The notes under the pieces are model-generated. The model made no database searches. It was not told the origin of the DNA and saw only the letters and a program-made list of their open reading frames with translations. Of a DNA stretch of 64,000 nt, positions 35,267 through 43,284 are shown in pieces. This DNA comes from Methylobacterium sp. 2A. Lineage in GTDB: Bacteria; Pseudomonadota; Alphaproteobacteria; Rhizobiales; Beijerinckiaceae. The translations under genes and the position numbers were made by a program. Location of the stretch: the NCBI RefSeq assembly GCF_009806555.1, contig NZ_VUOK01000003.1:310001-374000 (forward strand). The letters are read 5' to 3'. The stretch's first letter is position 1. Every line of letters begins with the position of its first letter.

Positions 35267-36049
35267 ATGCGCCTCTGGATCCTGTCCGACCTGCACCGCG
35301 ACATGGGCGTCCCGTGGACGCCTGAGGCCATTCCTGAGGCCGATGTCGCCGTCGTCGCGGGCGACGTCGGCGAGGGGATCGAGACCTCGCTCGATTGGCT
35401 CGCGCGCACGATACGCCCGCACATGCGCGTGGTCTTCGTGGCGGGAAACCACGAATACTACCGGTCGTGCCGTCCCGACGCCCTGGCGGCCGGGCGGATC
35501 GCGGCGGCGCGGTCCGGCGTCGACTTCCTGGAGGACGAGGCCACCTGGATCGGCGACGTCGCGTTCGCCGGGTGCACGCTCTGGACCGATTACCGGCTGG
35601 ACGGGGACGGGCGGGTGGCGTCCTCGATGGACGACGCCCGGCGGATGCTCGCCGATCACCGCCGGATCGACCGGGCGCGCCGCCCGGCGGCCATGCCGTT
35701 CCGGCCCGAGGACGCCGCCGCGGTCCACCGCGCCAGCCGCGCCCGGCTGGAGTCGCTCGCCCTCGACCGGGCGTGGACCCTGGCCCGGGCCCGGGTCGTC
35801 GTCACCCACCACGCCCCGGCCGCGGCGTCCCTCGACCCGGCCTTCGCGGGCCGGCCGCTGAACCCGGCCTTCGCCTCGCGCCTGGAGGGGACGATCGGTC
35901 GCCTGGGGGCTGCCGTCTGGGTCCACGGGCACGTCCACGCCAGCCGCGACCACGTGGTCGGTCGGACCCGGGTTGTCTGCAACCCCAAGGGGTATGGGCG
36001 CGAGAACCGGGCCTTCGACCCCGCGCTGGTCCTCGACGCCACGACCTGA
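35267..36049 (+). CDS. metallophosphoesterase with intact active site
   Basis: 260 residues from ATG 35267 (a TTG lies six bases upstream in frame). All ligand blocks are present: LSDLHRDM (residue 6 on), VAGDVGEG, VAGNHEYY, VTHHAPAA and VHGHVHAS. It is closely related in layout to the enzyme at 3065-3862, including CTLWTDYRL. A predicted cytosolic dinuclear-metal phosphoesterase acting on an unknown phosphomono- or diester. It sits 41 bases before the Lon-like AAA gene, and its inactive-looking paralogue follows that gene, suggesting the two phosphoesterase-fold proteins work with the AAA protein. Confidence 0.87.
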   Translation: MRLWILSDLHRDMGVPWTPEAIPEADVAVVAGDVGEGIETSLDWLARTIRPHMRVVFVAGNHEYYRSCRPDALAAGRIAAARSGVDFLEDEATWIGDVAFAGCTLWTDYRLDGDGRVASSMDDARRMLADHRRIDRARRPAAMPFRPEDAAAVHRASRARLESLALDRAWTLARARVVVTHHAPAAASLDPAFAGRPLNPAFASRLEGTIGRLGAAVWVHGHVHASRDHVVGRTRVVCNPKGYGRENRAFDPALVLDATT

Positions 36050-36090
36050 GCGTCCGCCGCCCGTCCCGCCGCAACCGCCTGGAGAATGCC

Positions 36091-37839
36091 ATGAAGGACG
36101 TGACCCCGGACATCGCGCGCGGCATCGTCCTGCGGCACCTGCCGCGGGCCCTGCGCGCCGGCCTCGACGCGGACGCCACGGACGGTCCGCTCCCGGCGCA
36201 GCTCGCCGCGGACGCCGAGGCGGCCACGCCCGGGCTGGGCGCCGGCGTGACGGCGTGGCTTCGCGAGAACGTCGGGCCGTGTCCCGGGCTGGACGTGCCG
36301 CCGCAGGACGGTGCCGCGGGGCCGGGGGAGGCCGACGGTTGCGGCCTCGGCGCCCTCGACCGGGCGGCCGCGCTCGGGGACGACCCCACCCTCCGGGAGA
36401 TCGCCGACGCCCTCGTCCTGCTCGGCGCCTTCGAGCGCGTCGCGGAGCACGCCGGGCGCGCCGCGGCCGCGGCCTGGTCGTACCTCGATCGGCTCCCGGA
36501 GGTCGGGGCGCAGCTCCACCGGCTTGCGCCCGTCCCCGCAGGCGCTCAGGCCGGCGGGGACGCCGCGCGCGCGCCGTGGGCGCACCTCGACCCGCTCGGG
36601 AGGCCGGCGGCGGCTCCCGACGGCGCGACCCAGGCGACCGACGAGGCCGGGGCGTCCTGGCGCGCGGAACTCGAATCGGCGTTCGCGGACATCTGCCAGG
36701 AGGCGCGCCTTCTCGCCGTCGGCCTCTCGGCCGTCGCGACGGGCCGGTCCCGCGGCCTCTGGACCACGGGCACGCTCGCGCAGGTCGCGGCGGTCGTCGG
36801 GCAGGCCGTCGCGCAGCCCCTGACGGTCGCCGCCGAGCGGGACGGACGCCGGGCCGGCGAAGCGCGCGCCCAATCCGAGATCGCCGACCTGCGGGACATG
36901 GTGCGCGCCTACCGGGACGAGGCGGACCGCCGGCAGGACGGCGGGGCCGCCGCGGTCGCCGACGTCCCCGCAGGCCACGTCCTGGTCTGCCCCCACCTGA
37001 ATCGGACGGGCCACAGCAAGGCCAAGGAGGTGGCGCGCGGCTACGAGAACGCGATCGGCACGGCGCTGCCGCTGGTCCCGACCCCTGACCTCGCCGGCGT
37101 GCGCCGTGCCCTCCTGGAGGAGTTCCCGCACGCCGTCGCGGCGGTGGACGCCACGCTCGGCGCGTTCGCGGCGCGTCCGCACGTCCACGCCCCGCCGATG
37201 GTCATCGCGGGGCCGCCCGGGTCCGGCAAGTCGCGGTTCGTCCGGCGGCTGGGCGAGTCGCTCGGCGTCGGGGTCTACCGCGTGGACGGCGCGAACGACG
37301 CCGGAGGCTCCTTCGGCGGCACCGAGCGGCGCTGGTACTCGTCCGAGCCCTGCCGGCCGTTCATGGCCGTCGCACGGCATGCCCAGGCCAACCCCATCGT
37401 GATGGTCGACGAGGTCGACAAGGCGGCGACGCGGACCGATCATGGGCGTCTCTGGGATTCGATGCTCCAGGCTCTCGACCCGGAGAACGCCGCCCGCTTC
37501 CCGGACCCCTGCCTGCAGGTCGAGCTCGACCTCTCGTGGGTCACCGTCATCTGCACCGCCAACGCGCCTGCCGTCCTGCCGGCGCCCCTGCTGGACCGGA
37601 TGCGGGTCGTCCGGTTCCCGGAGGCACGCGCCGACCACCTCGACGCCCTGCTCCCGGGCATCCTCGCCGGGGTCGCCATGGAGGCGGGGTTCGACCCGCG
37701 ATTCCACTTGCCCCTCGACGCGGTCGAGCGCGCCGCGTTGCGGGCGCGCTGGCGCGGCGGCTCGTTGCGGCGCTTGCGCCGGGCGGTCGAGGCGATCCTG
37801 CGCGTGCGGGATCGCGCGCTGACCCGGAGCCCGCAATGA
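36091..37839 (+). CDS. Lon-like AAA+ ATPase without protease domain
   Basis: 582 residues from ATG 36091. The N-terminal 340 residues are helical and unrecognised. The AAA+ module (about 355-582) has GPPGSGKSRF (about 374), MVDEVDKA (about 438), sensor-type VICTANAP and a C-terminal lid with RWRGGSLRRLRRAVE. The wording (DEVDKA, LDPE, CTAN) is that of Lon-type AAA modules, but no Ser-Lys protease domain follows. Its stop overlaps the next start (ATGA). A remodelling ATPase that may load onto, or be inhibited by, the flanking phosphoesterase-fold proteins is the likely role; this is inference. Confidence 0.82.
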   Translation: MKDVTPDIARGIVLRHLPRALRAGLDADATDGPLPAQLAADAEAATPGLGAGVTAWLRENVGPCPGLDVPPQDGAAGPGEADGCGLGALDRAAALGDDPTLREIADALVLLGAFERVAEHAGRAAAAAWSYLDRLPEVGAQLHRLAPVPAGAQAGGDAARAPWAHLDPLGRPAAAPDGATQATDEAGASWRAELESAFADICQEARLLAVGLSAVATGRSRGLWTTGTLAQVAAVVGQAVAQPLTVAAERDGRRAGEARAQSEIADLRDMVRAYRDEADRRQDGGAAAVADVPAGHVLVCPHLNRTGHSKAKEVARGYENAIGTALPLVPTPDLAGVRRALLEEFPHAVAAVDATLGAFAARPHVHAPPMVIAGPPGSGKSRFVRRLGESLGVGVYRVDGANDAGGSFGGTERRWYSSEPCRPFMAVARHAQANPIVMVDEVDKAATRTDHGRLWDSMLQALDPENAARFPDPCLQVELDLSWVTVICTANAPAVLPAPLLDRMRVVRFPEARADHLDALLPGILAGVAMEAGFDPRFHLPLDAVERAALRARWRGGSLRRLRRAVEAILRVRDRALTRSPQ

Positions 37840-38840
37840 ACATCCGCCCGAGCGCCGACGGGACGGGGACGCCCGTCCGGGCGGAGCCGGGCGTGTGCTG
37901 GCTCGCCCCGGCCGCGATGGCCGGGATCCTGGCGCACGCGCGGGCCGCGGAGCGGGTCTCGCCGCGCCCCGCCTTCTGGGTGCTGTCGGACCTGCGCGTC
38001 GACCTCCGCCCGGACCTCGCGCTCCCGGAGCCGCTGCCCGCCTTCGACGCGATGCTGGTCGCCGGCAACGTCGGCCCGGGCCTCTCCGCGTCCCTGACCT
38101 GGCTCGCCCGGGCGCTCGACGGCCGGCAAGGCCGTCGGCCGGTCTGCGTCGTGCCCGGCAACGTCGAATACCGATCCGGCACGCCGATGGCCGAGGCGCT
38201 CGCCCGGGGTCGCGAGCTCGCCGCCGATCTCGGCCTCGTCCTGCTCTCCGACGACGCGTTCCGGTTCGGGCCCGCCCACGGCGACGGGACCGTCGTGGTC
38301 GGTGCCACCCTGTGGACGGACTGGCAGCTGGGCGCGTCGTCGGGCCGGCCCCCGGCGCGCGTCGCGGCCCGCACGGCCTGGGAGGAGGCCGGGCGCATCG
38401 AGCTCCGCCGCGGACGCCCCCTGACGCCCCTGGACACCCTCGCGATGCATGCGCGCAGCCGTGCCTTCATCGAGGACGCGCTGACGAGCGCGGCGATCGG
38501 CTCCCTGGGCCTCCCGCCCGGCCCGAACGCGTGCGTCGACACCGCGCTGCCGGGCGACGCGGCCGTCGTCGTGACGTGCCACGCGCCGACCCCGCGCTCG
38601 CTCCCCGTCGACTGGGAGGGATGGCACGCCGACCCCTGGCTGCCGGCGTCCCTGGCGTCGGAGGCCGCCGCCGCCATGGCGGCCTGGGGGGCCCCGTCGC
38701 TGTGGGTACACGGCAACGTGCCGGCGGCCGCCGACCACCGGGTCGCCAAGACGCGCGTGGTGGCCAACCCGCGGACCGGCGGCCGCGACCACGCGATGGC
38801 GGCGCACGCCTTCGACCCGACCCTCGTCGTGACGGCCTGA
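37836..38840 (+). CDS. pseudo-phosphoesterase: metallophosphoesterase fold without metal ligands
   Basis: 334 residues, ATG overlapping the AAA stop. It keeps every block of the phosphoesterase at 35267, but the ligand residues are changed: LSDLRVDL for SDLH (about residue 50), VAGNVGPG for GD (about 75), VPGNVEYR for GNHE (about 106), VTCHAP for THHAP (about 246) and VHGNVPAA for HGHVH (about 293). Even the non-catalytic TLWTDWQL is preserved. Such uniform loss of metal ligands with a conserved scaffold suggests a selected inactive partner, perhaps a ligand sensor or a regulatory subunit of the neighbouring enzyme or AAA protein. The first 45 residues are an extension absent from the active paralogue. 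Confidence 0.8.
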   Translation: MNIRPSADGTGTPVRAEPGVCWLAPAAMAGILAHARAAERVSPRPAFWVLSDLRVDLRPDLALPEPLPAFDAMLVAGNVGPGLSASLTWLARALDGRQGRRPVCVVPGNVEYRSGTPMAEALARGRELAADLGLVLLSDDAFRFGPAHGDGTVVVGATLWTDWQLGASSGRPPARVAARTAWEEAGRIELRRGRPLTPLDTLAMHARSRAFIEDALTSAAIGSLGLPPGPNACVDTALPGDAAVVVTCHAPTPRSLPVDWEGWHADPWLPASLASEAAAAMAAWGAPSLWVHGNVPAAADHRVAKTRVVANPRTGGRDHAMAAHAFDPTLVVTA

Positions 38841-38874
38841 GGCGCCGCCACGATCCCGAACACCGGAGCTGGGA

Positions 38875-39342
38875 ATGGGAGCGCACATGGACATGTCGAG
38901 AGCACGCGGCCCGCGCTTGGCGCGTCGGGGCGGGACGATGCCGCCGCGCTGCTGCCCGCTGACCCTGTGGCGGACCCGGGCGCCGTCCGAGATCGCCAAG
39001 TCCGACGTGACGGCCCTGGCGGGCGCTGTCGCCGCGACCGCGATCCTGCACGAGCGCCGCTGGCCCGCGGCCCGGGCCGGCGATCCCGCCGCGGCCGCGG
39101 CCGTCGCCATCGACCGGATCCGCCACCACGGTCCCGAGGGCCCGCTCGCCGACCTGGTGATGGGGAACCTTCTCGTCCTGGCGCACCGGGACGGCGACCC
39201 GACCGCGGGCGTCGTGCTGTCCCACGCGCTGCGCGCCCTGTCGCGGTCGCGCCCCGGCCACGGCGAGTTGGCCCGGATCGCGCGGGCGTGGACCGCGCGG
39301 TCTGGACGCGCGGCGCGGCCCCGCCGCGGGAGGCGCGCGTGA
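38875..39342 (+). CDS. hypothetical protein coupled to the FtsH-like gene
   Basis: 155 residues from ATG 38875 with GGAG upstream; its stop overlaps the GTG of the next gene. The N-terminus is basic. The middle is helical: TALAGAVAATAILHERRWP ... AAVAIDRIRHHG ... LADLVMGNLLVLAHRDGD ... VVLSHALRALSR. It resembles a small helical repeat or adaptor. No known family recognised. Translational coupling suggests that it forms a complex with the protease, as an adaptor or inhibitor. Confidence 0.6.
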   Translation: MGAHMDMSRARGPRLARRGGTMPPRCCPLTLWRTRAPSEIAKSDVTALAGAVAATAILHERRWPAARAGDPAAAAAVAIDRIRHHGPEGPLADLVMGNLLVLAHRDGDPTAGVVLSHALRALSRSRPGHGELARIARAWTARSGRAARPRRGRRA

Positions 39343-41381
39343 CGGCCGGGGTGGGTCCGACCCGCGCCGCGTCCGCGATCCCGCGCCGCGAGGCGACGGC
39401 GCGCGCGTTCCTCGCCCTCCTGGTCGAGGACGGCCGTCCGGCGGCGAGCTTCGACGAGGCGGTCGACGCACTCCTCGACGGCCCCCGGCGCCCGAGCGCC
39501 GACCTCGCCGGCGCGGCCGTCGCCCTCGGCCGCGCGGTGGACGCCGTCGGCGGGGTCGGCGCGCTTCCCCGGCTCGGCCCCGCGATCCTGCTGGTGACCG
39601 TGCCGGCCATGGAATGGGTCGAGCCGGTCGCCTCCGCGTCCGCGCTGTGCCTCGTCGACCCGGGGCGGCGGTTCCCGCGCGGCGACGGCCGTGCGGGAAC
39701 CGCCCTGGTCGTGCAGGCCGACGGCTCGTCGTCGGGGCACCAGCCGGACAGGCGAAACGGCGAGGTCCGGCAGGCGCTCCAGGACGGCGCCGTCGTGATC
39801 GGGGTCTCGCAGGATCCTGCGCGGCTGCTGCCGCGCGACCTGGTGCGCGGCGCCGAGCTCCGGATCGAGGTGGAGGCCCTCGACCCGACCGAGGTCGCCC
39901 TCGTCGTCGAGGCGGTGACGGGCGCGGCGCCGCGGTCGCGCCTGTCCGCCGCCGGGGCCGCGCTCTGCGATCCCGGGGACCTGAGCCTGGCCGTGCACGC
40001 CGCGCGCGGCGGCGAAGGCTCCGCGAGCAGGCTCGCCGCGATCGTGTCCGCCAAGGCCGGGACCGACCGGGGCGGACCGGGGCTGGAGGAGCTGCACGGC
40101 TACGGCGCCGCCCGCGACTGGGGCCTTTCCCTCGTCCTCGACCTGAGGGCGTGGCTCGCCGGCGGGCCGGCTGCGCCGCGGTGGGCCGACCTCGAATCCG
40201 CGGCCCTGCTGTCCGGTCCCCCGGGCGTGGGCAAGACGGCCTTCGCGGCGGCGCTGGCCCGCAGCGCCGGACTCCCCCTGATCGCGGGCTCGCTCGCGCA
40301 ATGGCAGGCGGCCCGCGACGGCCACCTCGGCCACACCCTGGGCGCGATGCGCGCGTTCTTCGACCGCGCCCGCCGCTCCCCCTGCGTGGCCCTCGTCGAC
40401 GAGATCGACTCCTTCGGCGACCGCGCGAGCTTTCCCGAGCATAGCCGGGATTACGCCACGCAGGTCGTCAACGCCCTGCTCGAACACCTGGCCGGGGCCG
40501 CCTCCCGCGAGGGGGTCGTGGTGGTCGGGACGACCAACCACCCCGGCCGGATCGACCCCGCGATCCTGAGGTCGGGCCGGCTTGAGCGCCACGTCCGGAT
40601 CCAGCCGCCGGACGCCGTCGACCTGGCCCTCATCCTGCGCGGATACCTCGCCGGCGCCCTGCCGGGCCTCGACCTGCGGCCCCTCGCGGGCCAGCTGCTC
40701 GGCGCCACCGGCGCCGACGCCGAGGCGGTGGTCCGCCGGGCCCGCGGGCTTGCGCGCCGGGCGGGGCGCGACCTCGACGCGGCGGATCTTGCCGCGGCGG
40801 CGGCTGAGGCGTGGCCGCCGTTGCCCGCGAGCGTACGCCGCAGGGTCGCGGTCCACGAGGCGGGGCACGTGCTCGCCGCCGCGACGATCGGGGCGGGGGC
40901 GGCGTCGCTGTCGGCCGCGATCGGCGCCGAAGGCGGCGCGGCGTGGATCGGGGCCGGGGAAGGGGCGGGTCCCGTCACCGAGGCGCAGCTCGACGAGCGC
41001 CTCGCCATCATGCTGGCGGGCAGGGCCGCGGAGGAGGCCGTGTTCGGCGACGTGACGGCCGGGGCCGCGGAGGACCTCGCGGCGGCGACGCGCCTCGCCG
41101 TCGCGATGGAGACCCACCTCGGCTTCTCGCCGCGCACGCCCCTGGTGGCGCTCCCGAAGGCGGCCACGGCCGACCTGCTGCGCGTCCCCGGCGTGGCGGC
41201 CGCCGTGCACCTTCGCCTGACGGCGGCGTACGGGCGTGCCTCCGGGGCCGTTCGGGCCCGGCGGGCGGCCTTGGGTCGGCTGGCCGATGCCCTGGATCGC
41301 CAGGGCGACATCGGCGACGCGGCGATCAGAAAGATAATCCGGGGCTCGCGCCGCCGGGGCGAGCCGGACGCCGACAGGTGA
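39339..41381 (+). CDS. soluble FtsH-like AAA ATPase - M41 metallopeptidase
   Basis: 680 residues from GTG 39339. Residues 1-200 are a special N-terminal domain (with QDGAVVIGVSQDPARLLP) shared with the fragment at 13005. AAA module: GPPGVGKTAF (about 293), LVDEIDSFG (about 350), RIDPAILRSGRLERH (about 405-420). M41-type peptidase: HEAGH (about 506-510) and downstream AGAAEDLAAAT (about 573) carrying the third zinc ligand. All catalytic elements of FtsH are present, but no membrane helices are seen, so this is a cytosolic relative. It closes the phosphoesterase/AAA run and would degrade unfolded or tagged targets delivered by partners. Confidence 0.85.
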   Translation: MTAGVGPTRAASAIPRREATARAFLALLVEDGRPAASFDEAVDALLDGPRRPSADLAGAAVALGRAVDAVGGVGALPRLGPAILLVTVPAMEWVEPVASASALCLVDPGRRFPRGDGRAGTALVVQADGSSSGHQPDRRNGEVRQALQDGAVVIGVSQDPARLLPRDLVRGAELRIEVEALDPTEVALVVEAVTGAAPRSRLSAAGAALCDPGDLSLAVHAARGGEGSASRLAAIVSAKAGTDRGGPGLEELHGYGAARDWGLSLVLDLRAWLAGGPAAPRWADLESAALLSGPPGVGKTAFAAALARSAGLPLIAGSLAQWQAARDGHLGHTLGAMRAFFDRARRSPCVALVDEIDSFGDRASFPEHSRDYATQVVNALLEHLAGAASREGVVVVGTTNHPGRIDPAILRSGRLERHVRIQPPDAVDLALILRGYLAGALPGLDLRPLAGQLLGATGADAEAVVRRARGLARRAGRDLDAADLAAAAAEAWPPLPASVRRRVAVHEAGHVLAAATIGAGAASLSAAIGAEGGAAWIGAGEGAGPVTEAQLDERLAIMLAGRAAEEAVFGDVTAGAAEDLAAATRLAVAMETHLGFSPRTPLVALPKAATADLLRVPGVAAAVHLRLTAAYGRASGAVRARRAALGRLADALDRQGDIGDAAIRKIIRGSRRRGEPDADR

Positions 41382-41847
41382 GCCGTGGCGCCTGTGGACA
41401 ATGTCGTCGATCCACGATCGCGGCGCCCCCGGCCGCGGTCGAATACACGGCGTTTCCGCGATCGAGTGCGCTGGACTGAAATAGTCTCGTCTTCGATCTG
41501 CGAGCAAACAGCGAAATCGACTGCGGCGATAGTCGATCTTGATCCCAAGTTGATCCAAGTGTCGCGTGCAGTAGAGCGGCGATCGATGCGGGAGGGTTCT
41601 CAAAACGAGTCAACATGACGAGGCATCGGCGGCGGTGCGCCGATCGCCTCACTGAGTTACCTGGCGCATCGACTGATCGGAGGGCGCGATTGGTGAACAC
41701 GGCGCTAAGCGCGAAGGGAGAATGACTGCCTTCGCGCTACGGACTCGTGACTCATCTTCGACTGAAGGCGGCCGCGACAGGCGGACAACAATACCCCCCA
41801 TGGGTATATTGGCATCGTCCCGTTCCGGGGACGCGTTTAAGGAGGGC
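41382..41847. other. intergenic with regulatory dyad near its end
   Basis: About 470 bases with no supported gene and lower GC than its neighbours. It holds a CsoR-type dyad at 41791-41807 and the ribosome site AAGGAGG of the following gene. It probably contains the promoter of the 41848-44199 genes. Confidence 0.45.
41791..41807. promoter_or_regulatory. CsoR-type operator-like dyad
   Basis: ATACCC (41791-41796) and GGGTAT (41802-41807) form a perfect dyad with a 5-base centre, 41 bases upstream of the ATG at 41848. C-run/G-run dyads bounded by ATA/TAT are typical operators of CsoR-family repressors. A CsoR-family gene is encoded at 26308-26610. The link is inferred. Confidence 0.45.
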
Positions 41848-42738
41848 ATGCTTGTGACCAAGATCGCTTTCTTCTCCGACGACGACGCGGGCGCGCTGTG
41901 CGGCCGCATGCTCTGCCTCGGGTTGTCCGCCTTGCACGGCGACACCACCCTCGCCCTCGCCGGGGCGGCCCCCGCGGCCGGGGGCGCCGGGGCGCCCGGG
42001 GGGACGTCGGTCGTCGCCCTCGCCCCGAACGCGAATGCGTTCGAGGTCGAGCGGGCGGCGCGCGCGGCGACCACGCTTGGCGGCGACTTCGTCGCCGCGC
42101 TGCCCCTGACCAGCGTGCGCGACCGCGCCTTGCGGAATCAGTTCGATGCCGTGGTCACGGTCGGCTTCCAGGAGGCCTCCGCCTCCCGGGCGCTGAGGGC
42201 GGCGCGGTATCTCGCCGCGGAGGACGCCGGGGCCTTCGCCGCGGCGCCCCCGGCCTGGTTCCTGGCGGGGCCGGGGCAGTCGGAACTCCGGACCCGGGCG
42301 CAGCTGGCCTCGGCCGTGGGGCCGCGCCTGCCGTTCGCGACCCGGGCGCTGCCGATGGCGCTGCCCTGGCTGTCGCCGGCCGAGCGTCGTCGCCTCGCCG
42401 CCTGGGAGGCGGACGCGACTGTCATCCGCATGGGCATGCTCCTCGCCGCCTTGGCGCTCTGCGTCGCGGCCGATCCCGGGGCGAGGCGGCTGGAGGCCGC
42501 CGACCTCGCGACGCTGATGGCCGCGCGGACGCTGCCCGCCGAGCTGGCGTTGTCCGACCGGCTCGTCGGACTGGCCAACGCCTATGAGGAGCTCGACGCC
42601 GCCGTCGAGGCGATGGGTTGGCCGCGCCATGCCGCGTGCGCGCCCGGCCGGCGTGCGCTGCCCGCGCGGGTCGGCGCGACGCATGCCCGTCGGAGCTCGG
42701 ACGGCGAGCCGGCCGGCATCATGCCGCGCCGGGCCTGA
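41848..42738 (+). CDS. second degenerate ParA-like protein
   Basis: 296 residues from ATG 41848 with a strong AAGGAGG. The layout follows the protein at 34211: KIAFFSDDDAGALCGRMLCLGL in place of a P-loop, then FEVERAARAATTLGGDFVAALPL, NQFDAVVTVGFQ, PPAWFLAGPG and LPMALPWLSP. The Walker lysine is absent, so it is probably not an ATPase. It lacks the C-terminal DUF6634-like part of its relative. Having one copy upstream and one downstream of the phosphoesterase/AAA genes suggests that they belong to the same system. Function unknown. Confidence 0.55.
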   Translation: MLVTKIAFFSDDDAGALCGRMLCLGLSALHGDTTLALAGAAPAAGGAGAPGGTSVVALAPNANAFEVERAARAATTLGGDFVAALPLTSVRDRALRNQFDAVVTVGFQEASASRALRAARYLAAEDAGAFAAAPPAWFLAGPGQSELRTRAQLASAVGPRLPFATRALPMALPWLSPAERRRLAAWEADATVIRMGMLLAALALCVAADPGARRLEAADLATLMAARTLPAELALSDRLVGLANAYEELDAAVEAMGWPRHAACAPGRRALPARVGATHARRSSDGEPAGIMPRRA

Positions 42739-42904
42739 CGTGGTCCGACGCCTGTCGCCGAGTTCGCCCGGGTGCGTCGGCGCCAGCCCGGGCGCCCGTC
42801 CCATCAAGCCCCCGGCCGTTCCCGATGCGGGGACGGTCGCCGTTCCGGACCCCGCTGCGGCATGCCGCTGGGCGCGGGCCGGCCCTTGCACCGAGGAGCG
42901 TAGA

Positions 42905-43243
42905 ATGAGCGCACGGACATCCTTGTCATGCCCCCCGCGAAAGCCGTCCCGGCCCGAGACCGGCGCCGGGGAGGGAGCGGGCTGCCGCCGTGCGCGGGGA
43001 CCGAGCGGGACGAGCGCCAGGCGTGCGGTCCCCGTGCGCGGCCGCGGGTTCCTCGCTGTGCCTCGGCGGGCGGCGTCTGGCCGCCGGCCGGACGATCTTT
43101 TCCGCGTGCCCTACGAGATCGAGCTGGATCCCGGCTTCGACGCGCGCGACGACCTCGCACACGGCCTCGACGGCTTGCCGTCGCCCGGCGGGCGCGGTTC
43201 TTCGAGGCGAGGCTGGGACGACCTTGACCCGAACGCCGACTGA
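42905..43243 (+). CDS. small hypothetical protein
   Basis: 112 residues from ATG 42905 with GAGGAG upstream. The N-terminal 65 residues are basic and low-complexity; the C-terminal part (FRVPYEIELDPGFDARDDLAHGLD) is acidic and more structured. Position between the ParA-like and exonuclease genes supports translation. Family not recognised. Confidence 0.4.
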   Translation: MSARTSLSCPPRKPSRPETGAGEGAGCRRARGPSGTSARRAVPVRGRGFLAVPRRAASGRRPDDLFRVPYEIELDPGFDARDDLAHGLDGLPSPGGRGSSRRGWDDLDPNAD

Positions 43244-43284
43244 GGCGCCGCGGTGGGCCGGCCCGTAACGACGAGGGAGACGAC

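Noticed and set aside
37440..41603. 1387-codon minus-strand frame across the AAA, pseudo-phosphoesterase and FtsH-like genes
   Set aside because: It is antisense to several genes with intact motifs and is extremely rich in arginine, glycine and alanine; a composition artefact.
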